Origin: Aaosphaeria pasadenensis
Taxonomy: Eukaryota > Ascomycota > Dothideomycetes > Pleosporales
Direction of reading: 5' to 3'
NCBI GenBank assembly: GCA_022813625.1
Contig: JAKLMB010000001.1
Coordinates: 558,001 to 622,000 of the forward strand
DNA length: 64,000 nt
Under the pieces are notes generated by a model that was not told the DNA's origin, did no database searches, and was given only the letters and a program-made list of their open reading frames with translations. The translations under genes and the position numbers were made by a program. This document shows positions 1 to 11,797 of this stretch, piece by piece; positions within the stretch are counted from its first letter, which is position 1, and each line of letters begins with the position of its first letter.

Positions 1-1579
1 CATTTGCATCGGGTCTCTGTGAGCATAAGTCAAGACTTTGTGTTTTCATAAACAATTAATTTTATCACCTACGTGCAAGGTTTCTTGGGCTGTCGCCTAT
101 CTTATGAATGTTATTTCGAACTCAGACAAGAGAGATACACTTTCAATCACTCCCATGATATCACACTCTACAAGTTTTGGCCGATATCGCTCCGACCAAT
201 AACCAAATCGGCTACACTGTATCACAGAGGTACATGAATTCAAAGCTGTGATATCATTGGTAGTCCTCTGAATGAAATTACACATGGTTCATTTAGTTCA
301 AATTTCAGTTGTAGATCTTGTGTGCTTCGTACTCCTACTACTTCTATCAACGGTCAAGATTTTGATTGCTGCGAGCTCAGTGAAGTAGAGACTGAGTAAA
401 AGGAATCTCCAGTAAACCATAACATGCTGTATTCTGCTGGGTTGTTCATCTTCAATACACCTTTATGTTTTTCTATTACCCGTGATCTATATGAACACCC
501 AATATCTCACAGTCATGAGCACAGCTATGATCCTTCGCTATATTAGGATCTTTAACTGCATAAGATGCTGGCTTGCTCAATGAAGGAAATCAAATCCATC
601 TCGCAATTCCCTTCATGAACAAGTTCTCATCGATGCCAGCTCAAAGCTTTTCTTGAACACGTTACCTATTTTGGATGCCGGGTCAACAGTCTTCAGTTTC
701 AGGTATCTCAAATTTCTATCTCCAGTGATCTTTACACTGGTTATACCGCTCCACTCCAAGCAGATATATATAGGCCATGCGTACATTCTCTCCCTCAGTT
801 GCAACATATCCCTATTCAAATGTTGTGTATCCCCTTCTCTTGGCATTCAGTTCTCACTTTTCACTACCTAATGAACAATTGTATACAGAAAATATGCTGC
901 CATGTATTTTCAGATTTGCCTTTTCCTTCATGCCTCCCCTTCTTGTAACTACAACAGAGCTCATATTCATTCTGGTTTGAAAGAGAAAGGAACGGGGTTC
1001 TCTTCTGTAGCCAGCTTTACCTATAGTCACACCGAAGAAGTCAAACTACCAAATCCTCTCATCCACCTTCACTTGGACTCACTGCATGATTAAGCTAACC
1101 AATTTTGTTTACCTCATTGATGCCTGCGCGTTTGTCTCAGTAAATCGTGACGTGATTTCGCGTTGGCGCTAGGGCCCCTCAGTCACTATAAACTTACTTC
1201 CTCTCCCTCTACCTCTCTCTCTCACTCAACCATCACAGAACCGTACCGACCGCCTCGAGGCATAGACAAGAAAGAAGCTGACCAGCGGTGCAGATACCCA
1301 TCACACGTTACGTTTCCCTCTCAAGAGGCCTATCAGCTACACACAAAAGTTCGTTGAAACGCCCCTTCCTCACTTACTACACCTCAGCAATCCAGACCCC
1401 GTTTCTCTCCTTCACAGTGTAAATTGCTAACGGAAGCTTCATAGGCAGCTAGTAACCGACGAGGAGCTCAGCTACCTCTAACCGCCACGATCTCCCCAAG
1501 CCTGAGACCGACTCTTGCTCTACGTCCGGCGACAGTAAAAGCCACCTTCTCCCGTAGCACCAACGTGACTACGGCAACC
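1..1579. other. Gene-free left edge and promoter region of the first gene
   Basis: No reading frame here looks like a conserved protein. The only structure I can point to is a TATA-like TATAAA at 1187-1192, followed by a pyrimidine-rich run (about 1198-1232) typical of fungal core promoters. That would put transcription start about 350 bp before the ATG at 1580, giving a long leader that may hold an intron I could not fix. Confidence 0.6.
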
Positions 1580-2435
1580 ATGAGCCAGCCAGGCTCTCCC
1601 AAGGCGCCCAAGGCGCCATCAACCCCCGGATCAGGAGGAGAGACCTCATTGATCGCCGAGCATGGTGGATCCATCGGTTCTGTAAGTCAAGAATTGTCAC
1701 TGACTGTGAAGTCATCAGAACTAAATGAAATAGCAGGAACCGATCACCACTGCTGATGAGGGCATCAAGAGTCCCTCACCCGTGGCCGATGATGGCAGTG
1801 ATGGCTCCAGTCTCCCAGTGGCCTCTCCCGCGCTGGCCTTGCCCCCTCGTCCCGATGCCAAACAGCTTGGAGCCTCGCCACGATACAACATCATCGGGGA
1901 GACTCTCTATGGAGTCCCGGAAGAAGACATGGTTCGTGAGTTTGGATTCCGTACTGGCCAGATGGACCGTGGTGCGGGTGGCGACACACAGATCCCAGCC
2001 AACAATTTCACCAAGCAGCTCGATCATCTGTGGACAGAGTCCTACGAGCTAGGCAAGCTCTCCAACGGCAACACTGCAACGAAGCCAGAAATCGTTCGCA
2101 AGAATTACGACTGGGCCCCACTGATCAATGTCTACACACAGACACCTGAGAATCCAAAGGGAACCTTCGACCTCGAGTACGCCCGAAAGATGATCGAGTC
2201 GGCACTTGACACCATGAAGATTACAACCAATTGGGTCTGTAACCACCCTAAGGAATGGCAGAAAATCGTCATAGACGTTCCTGCCCCTATCGCCATCGCC
2301 TGTCAGGAATTCCCTGATTTGGCTGAGCGCTATGCCGAGCTGAAGCAGGCCGCCTTCCTTGCGAAGAATTACCAACCCTATCGCAATGCCAAAGGATACA
2401 TCAACAAGCAGCTTCGCTCCATGGCACGCCGTTGA
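1580..2435 (+). CDS. Conserved-looking hypothetical protein, 266 aa, Ser/Pro-rich N-terminus
   Basis: Two exons, 1580-1681 and 1737-2435, joined across a 55 bp intron (GTAAGT ... GCAG) with no phase change. The first ATG, at 1580, is preceded by a good context (gcaaccATGa). Residues 1-65 are rich in Ser, Pro, Ala and Gly and probably disordered. The rest is a compact globular region of about 200 residues with many aromatic residues (Trp, Tyr), beginning near YNIIGETLYGVPEED and ending in a basic tail (KQLRSMARR). There is no signal peptide or membrane span. I do not recognise the family and assign no function. The gene is surrounded by long non-coding stretches. The intron, the normal codon choice and the sharp contrast between a disordered head and a folded body make a real gene very likely. 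Confidence 0.8.
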
Positions 2436-3467
2436 TATCCCCAATTTATGTCACCAAAACGGACCAGTCCCCTTAGAGGTGGGAAGTCTTGTTCAAGAAC
2501 CTTACACCCTATATTTGGCTCGAGAATGGTAACAAGACATCGGCAACAGTAGTTCGTGGGTATAACCGCACATGTAACCGTGCGGTGGATTCCAAGGTTT
2601 TCATTTCTTTTGTGTTTTAGTATACTTATGGGTCAAGAGCTCACTAAAGGTGAAGGATTAGACACGTCGCCGGATCATGTTGGCTCCCAACTGAAAACTC
2701 AACTCCTCAAGACGCAACCATGTAGCCAAGGGTCCAACATCAGATGTTGCCCTAGGTAGACACTTCACAAACATCACCGATGGTCCACTCTTCGCGCCGG
2801 CCCCATTCCCCCTGTACAGTAAGAGACATACAACGTGTCGGGCCGTTCTAATAAAACCACAGCTAATTGCTCGGTACTCGAATATATAGGAAAACCCATT
2901 GACCTCTGAAGAGGCCCCATTGCTTTCCCGTTTGTATCATCAAGTGACCTTTGCTTCTTTATCAGTAGAAACGCTCACTAATGGAAAACCAGATTGAGAT
3001 GCGTAGGTGAGATTTTATCATTCTTCATTCCTCGTCCAAGGGGCAGTCACTTCAACCCCGACATTATTCTTATTTACAACATGGTATTACAATGATCGAA
3101 GATGACTTGTTGAACGCCTGTTTTTCAATGCTACTACTACTGGTCGGCTAACGGTAGCAGCGACCTTAAAGCATCCTCCCAATGCATATGGGCAATCGAT
3201 CGTATGATCCTATATTTATATTTAGGATCGTTGTGTTGCTGCTTGTACAGCTTCTCAGTTTAGGCATTGGAGCTCTGGAAACTTTGTTAGCCTCCTACTC
3301 AGTGATCCAGCATGGAAAAAGGAACATGGGCCTACCAGTTTGTCTGATCGCCAACCTTCTCCTGGAAACTCTTTGTGCCAGCGCCCTTGCTCCCGCCGTC
3401 TTGCCTTGAGGTGGTGTCCGCATCTCCTGCTATCAGTCAACACCTTGTGCCTCATTCCCAGGTCGGA
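2436..3467. other. Intergenic region between convergent genes
   Basis: This holds the 3' flanks of the hypothetical gene ending at 2435 and of the small minus-strand gene ending at 3468. Short open frames occur on both strands, but none has a domain, intron logic or composition that supports a gene. Confidence 0.6.
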
Positions 3468-3665
3468 CTAATCCTCACCTAGCTTCGTTGCAACGCCTGG
3501 TGTATGCGATCCAGCCCCTCCGGCTGCTGTGAACCTGTCCTCGACATTCTGGATGCCTTGGGTCTTGTAGGGATTCGGGAACCAGTACTGGCGCATGACG
3601 AGGTAGTAGCTGAATCCGACGGCTCCGCCAGCCATGAGAATCTTAGGGATGTTGGGACCGGGCAT
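3468..3665 (-). CDS. Small single-span membrane protein, 65 aa
   Basis: A 65-residue protein read from the ATG at 3665 (caacaATG context). It begins MPGPNIPKIL, has a short hydrophobic stretch (about residues 9-24, MAGGAVGFSYYLVMRQ) and a polar tail with WFPNPYKTQG and GIQNVEDRF. An in-frame upstream stretch of 36 codons is rich in basic and Ser/Thr residues, but the MPGP start looks natural. The shape (tiny, one N-terminal span, Pro/Tyr-rich tail) resembles small mitochondrial inner-membrane proteins of filamentous fungi. I infer that location only from the shape; no name can be given. It is convergent with the gene ending at 2435. Confidence 0.65.
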   Translation of the reverse strand: MPGPNIPKILMAGGAVGFSYYLVMRQYWFPNPYKTQGIQNVEDRFTAAGGAGSHTPGVATKLGED

Positions 3666-4311
3666 TGTGGTTGAGGTGAGATTATGTATATGGTGGTTCG
3701 ATCGAAACTTTTTTTGGAGATGTTGGAGGGGTTTGTTTGAGAGCAATTGAAGTGTTACAGGGTTATAAAACAATTCGAAGGGCCTAGATACGTCAGAGAG
3801 GATAATTGAAATGTGAGTAGCTTGAAAATACCCTTTTTGGTCAGTAGCTCAACGATTGGAAAGCCTACTGTCTTCAGCGTATGCGAGCATCATGACGCAG
3901 TCAATAAGGAAAGGCGCGGTCTAAAATCTCCGCCGCTTGGCAGGGCATCTCCGTCCTCCGAGTTGTCTCTCCAGCCTTACCGACTAAACCTTGTTCGTTG
4001 TAAAATGAGGCTGAAATTCCCACGGGATTACCTCAGCCATATGTGGCGCATATTCCTGTCCTTGCGAGACCTCCTAGATAAATGTAGCAAGTGGACACGC
4101 ACCCCTTACGCAACCAACGAAATCGCTCCGGACTTTCTCAAAGGGCACTCCTGTGGCCTCTCCGACACCCGCACACAATACTCACCTTCAGTCACTCATT
4201 GAAAACTCGCCCGACGCGGCTGGATGATTGACCAAGCGGAATTCCCTGGGCGCGATCACATAGTCCACGATTAGGGAATTTATCGATCGCACAATCGATC
4301 AGCAAAGAGAT
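3666..4311. other. Promoter region between the small membrane protein gene and ERD1
   Basis: Divergent spacer of about 650 bp. A 129-codon open frame at 3813-4202 lacks a proper start and shows no recognisable domain, so I do not call it a gene. Confidence 0.6.
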
Positions 4312-5679
4312 ATGGATCCAGGTCTAGTGGTGGAGCCAGAACTCGATGGCTTCAGTCGTGTATTGCCTTTACCCTATCGTGTCGCTCTCATAATTGTCTT
4401 GGGTATGTTTTCCAGGCTCCAATTGCCATCTGATCTTCGACCGTTCGATTAACACGATCTGCACAGGAATTTGGGCCTGGGGCCTCAATCTACACTACCT
4501 CTCGCTGATCAGAATCGACGTACCGAGTCTAATCCGCTATCCGGGTCGTCCCTCGCCGCACCACCCTCCTCACCACCTGTCGTGCTATCGGATTGCTACG
4601 TTTCTCTCCGTCCCGCTCGCTCTGTTCCTCCTGCTCTTCTGGGCCCTCACGAGCGGCAGCCCCACCGACATCGCGGCCTGGGAGATCCTCCCAAACATCT
4701 ACCTCCTCGTCCTCGTAGTCGGCTTCATCGCTCCCATCCCTTTCATATCCCGGAATGGCCGCTCCCGCACACTGGCAACGCTGAAGCGCATCTCGATCGG
4801 AGGCATAGCGGAGGCACAAGACGGAAAGTTCGGTGATATCCTGCTCGCCGATGCGCTGACGAGCTACGCCAAAGTGCTCGGCGACCTGTTCATCAGTCTC
4901 TGCATGTTCTTCTCGTCCGGGATATCTAGCACGGGGCCTCCGAACCGCAACTGCGGCGGCCCCTTCTGGGTGCCCTTCATAATCTCCATACCGAGCATGA
5001 TCCGCCTGCGCCAGTGCATCACCGAGTACTTCCGCGTGCAAAAGGCGAACCAGCGGACCGGCCAGATAAACCCAGCAACAGGCTGGGGCGGCGTGCACCT
5101 CGCCAACGCACTGAAATACTCGACCGCGTTCCCCGTCATCATCCTCAGCGCGCTGCAGCGCTCTCCCGACCCCTCCAAATTCGGCATGTCTGAGGCGTCT
5201 CTGTTCCGCCTGTGGCTCGCGGCCGTGTTCGTCAACTCCGGATACTCCTTCTACTGGGACGTCGCGCGCGATTGGGACCTCACACTCTTCACGAAGCAGC
5301 GCGACAGCCCGGAGTACCCCTGGGGCCTCCGCCGACACAGATGGTTCCACGCGAAGGAGTTCTACTACGCCGCCATCATCGTCGACGCCATGCTACGCTG
5401 CACGTGGAGCTTCAAGCTCAGCCCGCACCTCGACCACTTCAATGACCTTGAGGGCGGCATCTTCCTCATGGAGGTGCTCGAGGTGCTGAGGAGGTGGATA
5501 TGGATATTTTTTAGAGTCGAGACCGAGTGGGGTATGTATACACACACCACAAACACAAATGATAGAACATCAAATGACTAACTATCCCACGTACAGTCCG
5601 GAACCACCGCGGTCCAGCACCAGACGACGTCCTGCTCGGCGACTTGTCGTCGAATAACAAGTACGACGAGGATGAATAG
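4312..5679 (+). CDS. ERD1: ERD1-like EXS-domain membrane protein
   Basis: Three exons, 4312-4402, 4467-5531 and 5597-5679, give 412 residues. The first exon supplies LPLPYRVALIIVLG, which joins to IWAWGLNLHYL across a 64 bp intron. This is the typical start of fungal Erd1. The body has several hydrophobic spans and an EXS domain, with GYSFYWDVARDWDL and, near the end, RRWIWIFFRVETEW. The last exon adds an acidic tail ending YDEDE. Erd1 acts in the Golgi: in yeast it is needed to retain luminal ER proteins and for correct glycosyltransferase recycling, and it has been linked to phosphate export from the Golgi lumen. Reading on without the second intron would truncate the tail, so the splice is preferred. 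Length fits the family (yeast about 360). Confidence 0.92.
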
Positions 5680-6684
5680 ACAGGGAACCTTTAATATATA
5701 TATACACACACAGCAATTTTATAGACCTACTGAAGCAAGCAAGGGAGATACCCCACCGTCATCATATCATATTTAGCACCGCATCATGCATTGGGCGACA
5801 TTTTGAATTCTTCCATTTTCTTTTTCTTTATACTGGTTTGAGAAGGCGTTCGAAGCGGTTGTGTCTGGGATCTAGATGTTCTCGTAGGAGAGAGCGTGGC
5901 ATACGTGACTTTGCGGGGAGAGGGAGATGGATTCCGATCTGCTGCGGCTGTATATCGGCATCAATCATAAGATAATGAATGAAAAGAAGATAATTGAACA
6001 GAGCGTGTGTGGATAGCTGATGATCGTTTCGCTACTTGGAGTGCATTGATCACATGTCAAACACATCACATCAATCGAAAGACAAGTAGTATACCTCCCC
6101 ATGCCAGTTCAAGGCATCTCTTCTCATACTCTAAGATAGACGACAGTGGCACGACGATAAAAGACGATGATGTAGAAGACCCGTTGCAGTAATTGTACAA
6201 CGCGTCAATAACTCAGATATTCAATTCTACTTTCTGGTTGATTGTGATTGTGATCTCTGGGGACAAAAGGCAGCTTGACAAGCATATGTATCGCATCGTA
6301 TGAAGGGAGGTGGGTGGGGTTTCCTTGGGGATTCACCCACACCCACGCTTGTTATATCGACCCCTTTCTTTCTTCCTTCGTTGCCCCTTGTCCGCTTGCT
6401 GGTGGGAAAGTACACGAGTTGTCCGCCAAACCCAACAAAGTCAAATCCATTGTAACAGAACGCCCATATCAACCCCCAGAACACCACGCTCATACATATT
6501 TCTTCCTACTTTGACTGTTTGCTGGTGCACGCCCCGTCGAAACGTGCAGCATATCTCACATTTCCCCGAAGAGGACGATCGTTGTTGAAAGAAACAATTA
6601 AATATATACAGAATGCATCGGCATGCCAGCACTATTTGTAGGCTAGCATTGCCTTTGTGAGAGAGAAGCGGAATGATCGAATCT
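5680..6684. other. Convergent 3' region between ERD1 and VID21
   Basis: About 1 kb with short TA/CA runs near 5695-5712 and scattered short open frames on both strands. No supported gene. Confidence 0.6.
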
Positions 6685-9600
6685 TCACTGGCTCCTAGCC
6701 GTTGGGGCCTGTTGCTGTTGTTGCTGTGGGCCAGGGCTTTGGATGCCTAGTTGCGGGTTTTGTGGTGTCGCGCTTCGACTGACTGGTCGTGCGGCGTTTA
6801 TGCTAGGACTGCCTGCGCCGGGCCGTTGTTGGCTCATCATTCGCTGCTGCTGGAGGAGCTGGTTCTGATAATTCTGTACAGCGTTTGGCGAAGGGGAGTT
6901 GGGGACGCCATTATTCTGCATGCCATTATTTTGAAGGTACATGTTGTTGCCGAGTTGTGGAGAAGAAGCCATGCCGGAGGCTGCACCAGCAGCGGCATTC
7001 ATGGCTTGGGCACGCTGCTGCTTGGCCATGATACGAGTAAGCTGCTCGGAGGCTGCTTTTGAGACCTGCTCTTGGGTCCACTCTGGATATTGAGCTTTGA
7101 TGTTATTCTGCATCTGCAGCAAATGTGGCACGTGGCCGCTTGATAGAGAGCGAGCCGGGTTCTGCATCTGAGGCTGGTTCAGGCGTGGCGACCCAGCATT
7201 ATTGGACATGCCGTTCATGTTGTTCATACCATTCATGCCGTTCATGTTATTCATGCCATTCATAGCGACATTAAGGTTCCCGTTCATATTCTGGCCGGCC
7301 ATGTTTGCAAGCATATTCGCGTTAGGCATATTGTTGCCCATGCCCATACTAGCAGTTAGATTGCTGGCCATGTTGATCTGTTGTTGCTGCAGCTGGAATT
7401 GCTGTTGGTTGCTATTAGGGAATTGTCCTCTTTGCATTGCCATGCGAACTTGATCAGGAGGAGGCATTCTTTGCGAATTCTGCATCGTAGCTTGCATCTG
7501 TGCCTGAGGTACTCCTGCATTGTTCATCGCCATGCCGGCCATGTTGCTGTTAGGGAAGTTGCCCTGCATGGGCTGCTGTCGAGGCATTTGCTGATTTGGC
7601 ATGCCACCATTTGGCGTTGGAACCCCTTGATGAGCAACTTGGTTGGGTAGCTGGTTTGGCATATTCACATTGTTATTGGGAGTGCCGGTGCGCTGCTGCT
7701 GCTGTTGTTGTTGCTGCTGTTGATTCATGCCATTGGCCATGCCTGGCTGTCCCTGCATTCCAACTTGACGCTGTGCTTGGGCAGCAGCCATTGCCGCCTA
7801 TTGATGATTAGCCAATGATTGCAAAATAGCTTGTTGATTAGGTAACCTACCCTCATCTGCATCTCCTGATGTGCCTGTTGTGCCTGCATCTTTTGCTTCA
7901 TCTTCTCTTCGCGCTCCCATTTCATGCGGCTCCATTCTTGTGGTGTCTGCACGTTGCTCTTGGGTTGTGCAGGCTCAGCCGCTTTGCGAAGAGCTGCGGC
8001 CTTAGCTGCTTCTGAAGACTTGTGCGCAGCAGATTCTCGTTTTCGAGCGAGCTTCCGCATTCCATCAATGATGGAGAGGTGACGGTTGTCCCTTCTCCTC
8101 TCCACACGGATAGGATGAGTTGTTCGTCTGCGCACCTGTGCAGAGGTGGCTTGGTTCTGGCCTTGCTGAGCTTGCTGCTGGATCATCTGTTGCTGAGCTT
8201 GATGCTGGGCAGTCACAGTTCGCTGCGCCTGCTCGAGTCGGTTCTGATATGTCCTAAAATACGGGGTCTTCGACATCTCCGCAGGTAATCCCTCCAATTG
8301 AACCCAACGTTCGAAGCACTCCCATGGCGTTCGTCGCCCAGACGCAGAAACATACTGCGAAGGCAATGTGAGTTCTTGAGCGACCAAAGACCAATTGAAA
8401 GTGTATTCTTTGACGAAACTTCGCAGCTTCTGATCTTCTTCCCATAGCCATTGCGAAGAGTTCCTACTTTCAAAGAAACTCACTGGTGGCATGAGGAACT
8501 CGGTGGGTGGCCTAAACTGGTGAGCAGCTTGGAGACGGTCACGGACATGCTTATTCTCCGGGTTGAAGAGAGCGACGTCAGTCATTTCGGGATTGAGATC
8601 ATTGCGATGGAACAGTCGACGGCCAGGAGTCGATGGCATCGAATGTTCTGCAGAAGTACCACCCGAACGGCTCGGTGGAGTCGAAGGCTCCTCGTCCAAG
8701 TCGAATTCGTATCGGCTTCGCTTACGCGGAGGTCCAACAATCTTCGAGACAAGCTTTCCTGTTACGAACTTCGAGACTGGGAGTATTGCAGGGTCGCAGA
8801 ACGAGACAGGTGTGACATCAGTGGCATCTTCCAATTGTGGATCATAAAACGGAAGTTCCTGCAGCATCGTCTCGCTGGCTGGAGTTCGCTTGAATTTCAT
8901 TACGACGTCGCCGAAACCCAAGGAGAAAAGACCAGCAGGTGGATTTGATCCCAAAGGCGACAGAAGTTCGTCGTCATCGGCAAACGATTCGCTTTCGGTT
9001 TCATTGGCCCCTGAGTGGACCAAATCGGGCGTCGGCGCATCATTCATATCAGCATCGCCATGGCTTGCGTGTTCTGCTTGTTCGGGAATGCGAGCTCGTA
9101 TACGTAATTGGGCTTGAACCGTAGAACTGCTATTAACGTACTCAGCGCACCAGTTCGCAAAGGTCGAGGCAAGTGCATGCTTCCACTTCCGTTCTTCTTT
9201 GAAGTCAGTTTGCATGTACTTCATTTCCTTAAGCAGGTGGTCCAGGTGCGAGGTTGGACGAGCAGGCTCGGCGGACTTCTGAAGTTGTCTCAAAGACCAT
9301 CGATTAGCATTCTGCAGTTGGTAGACCCGTTTGAGAATTTTGTAGTCCTGCGTTTCACGCAGCATCGCCAAAGTCCCTGCCGTGGACAAAGTCTTGCGAG
9401 CAGACTGAACAAGTTCCCCAAGGGGTTGAGACCTGGCGGGATGATGGGCTTGGAATTTGAACAGGCCTTGCAGGTAGTCCCGGTTAGAATCCTCGGATGC
9501 ACCCTGTAATGAGGCATAATCCTCACTGTACAATTGTACTGCTTTAGAAAGCCGCGTAGAATCTGGCTTGGCGAAGATGACAGTGGATACCTCCTTACGC

Positions 9601-11505
9601 TTCTGGTCAGTATGGGTAGTCTTCTCGATCCTGGTCAAGGCAGTGGTATTGCTTGATGGTGACGGATCTGATTTGATTACCACATTTTCGGCGGCGTCTG
9701 GTAAAGATGCTCTACTGCCAATGGGATTAGATGAACTGCCAGACTTCTGTACGGAAGGCGACGTTTGGTGAGCCGAAGTGTGCTCTTTCTCTTTAGACGG
9801 TATTGGAGTGTCGTCCATGTCAACATCGACATCAGCAGGCGGAGTAGGATGTTCTACGCGAGCGTCGTTGGACTGCTGTGGCCTGGCAGGAACGCTTTCG
9901 GCACTCTCAGAGTCGAGACCAGATGGTTCAGGTGCGATTGTTCTAGGCGTTGGTAAAGAGTCTACTGCAGCATCTCGCAACGTTTCATTCTCTTTGAGCT
10001 TCACATCCATCGTTGCCACTGCCTCTTGCACAACCTCTTCCGCATGCTCTGTTAATGCTCGAGTTCCAGGGGCCGGTTGCGACTCGCTTTGACGAATATT
10101 TCCATCTCTAGCCAGCCGTATAGCCTGCTCGTTCTCGATCTGTCGTTCAACATCGGGAGTCTCCGAGCTACGTGCGCGAGCTCTTTGTCTCGCTTCTTGC
10201 AGCTGCAGTTGTAATGCGCTTTCGTGATCTTCCTTCGCCTTCTGTGCCTCCGAATTTGCAACAACCCCATCCGGTGCGGCAGCTTGTGGTCGATCGCGGA
10301 ATGATTCGCTGTCTGGACTTGTGTCTGGGGAGTGGTGTGGCGCATGAGGTGTAGCCTGGGAATAGGGACCAACAGTCGACGATGGTGAGGATACGACATC
10401 GTTGTTGCCATTACCATTTGGAAGCGCGAGTCGTTCGTCTTCTTTCCGTTCCTTTTCTTTCGACTTTTCCAGCTTGCGTTCCGTCTCCTTATGTCTGGTA
10501 TCTTGGATCTCTTTCGATGGTAGGTGCTCCACTTGGGGAGTTCTCGGTCCATCTCCTGGAGTGGCGTCTGGCCCATCCTCGACGGCATCGACATTGGATG
10601 GTGTATTATTCCTTGGGTCTACTGAGGGCGTGGTAAGATGCTCGAATTGTTTGTCGCCATTCTGAGTTGCAGTCTCGTTCGCGTTGATGGGTTGCTGCGT
10701 CTCGACATTAGAGCCATTAGGTGCCACCTCTTTCGTGAAAGGACCAGCAACATCCACCTCTTGTTTGGTCGTTGAATCTATACGAGGCTTAGATGGTAAC
10801 GCGGCGCCTGGCGTTAGGCCGTCTGGTCGGCCCTCTACAGAAGGCAAAGGTTGAGTTGCGACGGATGGAGACGCTGAGGCGGCGCGCAGCTGTTCCTCAA
10901 GGCTGGCAGGCGCGCCGGAAGGGAGGGTGGGTGTTGCGCTTTGTATTTTTAAAGCACCTGGAAGAGATTTGACTGGTGGTTGGAAGGGTAATGTTGTGGG
11001 TAATGTTGCGTTCTGTGGAGAGTACAGTAAAGTTGAATCGTTGAAGCGGCGTCCCCTGCAGTCGTGACCCGTGATTAGAGATATGGGACCAAAAAGTTCA
11101 ACAACAACATAAATAGGGAGAATTTCTTCGGGACAAAATAAAGAGTTTTGGAATAAAAGTAAAAACATACTTAGCTATTTCATTTTCATCGAGGAAGCGG
11201 CTCTCAATCTCGGACGGGTCATCACTGATGATGAAGTCCTGGGGATGGGGAGGGTGGCCCACATTCAGCAGCCTGGTGTAGTTGTAGAGCTCCCGCAGCT
11301 TGCGCTTGCGCGAAAGCTCACATTTCCTATACACCGCGATATCAGCACCACAACGCAATTATAAAAGAATCCGAGCGATTTTTACGTGTCGCATCGGCGC
11401 GTAGATTCGAATGAACCGCGATGCGATAATAAAATCGCGAATTACTCACTGTATTTCATTCTTTTTCTCCCTGGAATACGCATCACGAAGGCCGTCGAGG
11501 GACAT
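6685..11505 (-). CDS. VID21: NuA4 histone acetyltransferase scaffold Vid21/Eaf1
   Basis: Four exons on the minus strand: 11505-11450, 11326-11171, 11055-7851 and 7797-6685, giving 1509 residues. All three introns are GT-AG and the phases agree. The N-terminus carries the basic KRKLRELY motif seen in fungal Vid21. Residues about 90-640 are low-complexity and charged. An HSA helix region lies at about 665-735 (HLDHLLKEMKYMQTDFKEER ...), the surface that binds actin/Arp4 in the family. A Myb/SANT-like domain lies at about 935-1005 (SSQWLWEEDQKLRSFVKEY ... NWSLVAQEL). The C-terminal 400 residues are Gln/Asn/Met-rich, with a pure Gln10 run. Eaf1 is the assembly platform of the NuA4 complex in the nucleus. 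The start ATG at 11505 is the first in frame. The gene is divergent from MAK11. Confidence 0.93.
7208..7263 (-). repeat. Tandem NGM/NNM-coding repeat inside VID21
   Basis: Imperfect 9-nt units alternating ccgttcatg, ttgttcata, ccattcatg and ttattcatg. They encode repeated Asn-Gly-Met and Asn-Asn-Met triplets in the C-terminal region of Vid21. Likely length-variable between strains. Confidence 0.8.
7693..7722 (-). repeat. Polyglutamine (Q10) codon run in VID21
   Basis: Ten consecutive Gln codons (CAG/CAA read on the minus strand) just after the 3' splice site of the last exon. The mix of CAA and CAG codons argues for selected protein sequence, not a pure triplet expansion. Confidence 0.85.
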
Positions 11506-11797
11506 ATGAGGACCAACGATCGGTGGCCGACATCCGTTACGCACGAGTGTCGCCAGGATTTGATGATTTCTGGAGAGTTGTGGTCGTGTTTTGATGAAGA
11601 GATTTGGAGGTCGTCTGGATGATCTGGTTGTTGAGGAAGCGTGAGAGAACCGCAGGCCGCGCTCCCTATGACGCTTGGACCTTGAGCACGTGACCCAGAT
11701 TTTTTTTAGTCTTTCAAAAAGTTTATGCCAACCCTACCGTTCTTTTCTACCTTTAATCCGCAAAACCTGAATAAAGTCACGGACGCAAAGAGCTGCT
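11506..11797. promoter_or_regulatory. Bidirectional promoter VID21 / MAK11
   Basis: Only 292 bp separate the two divergent start codons, so both genes must share this control region. A CACGTG E-box palindrome is present at 11688-11693. No clear TATA box is seen for either direction. Confidence 0.6.

Noticed and set aside
3813..4202. 129-codon frame upstream of ERD1
   Set aside because: No ATG at its start, no domain, and falls in a promoter region.
4529..5350. 273-codon minus-strand frame opposite ERD1
   Set aside because: Complement of a GC-rich coding exon; Glu/Arg/Ala-biased with no recognisable domain.
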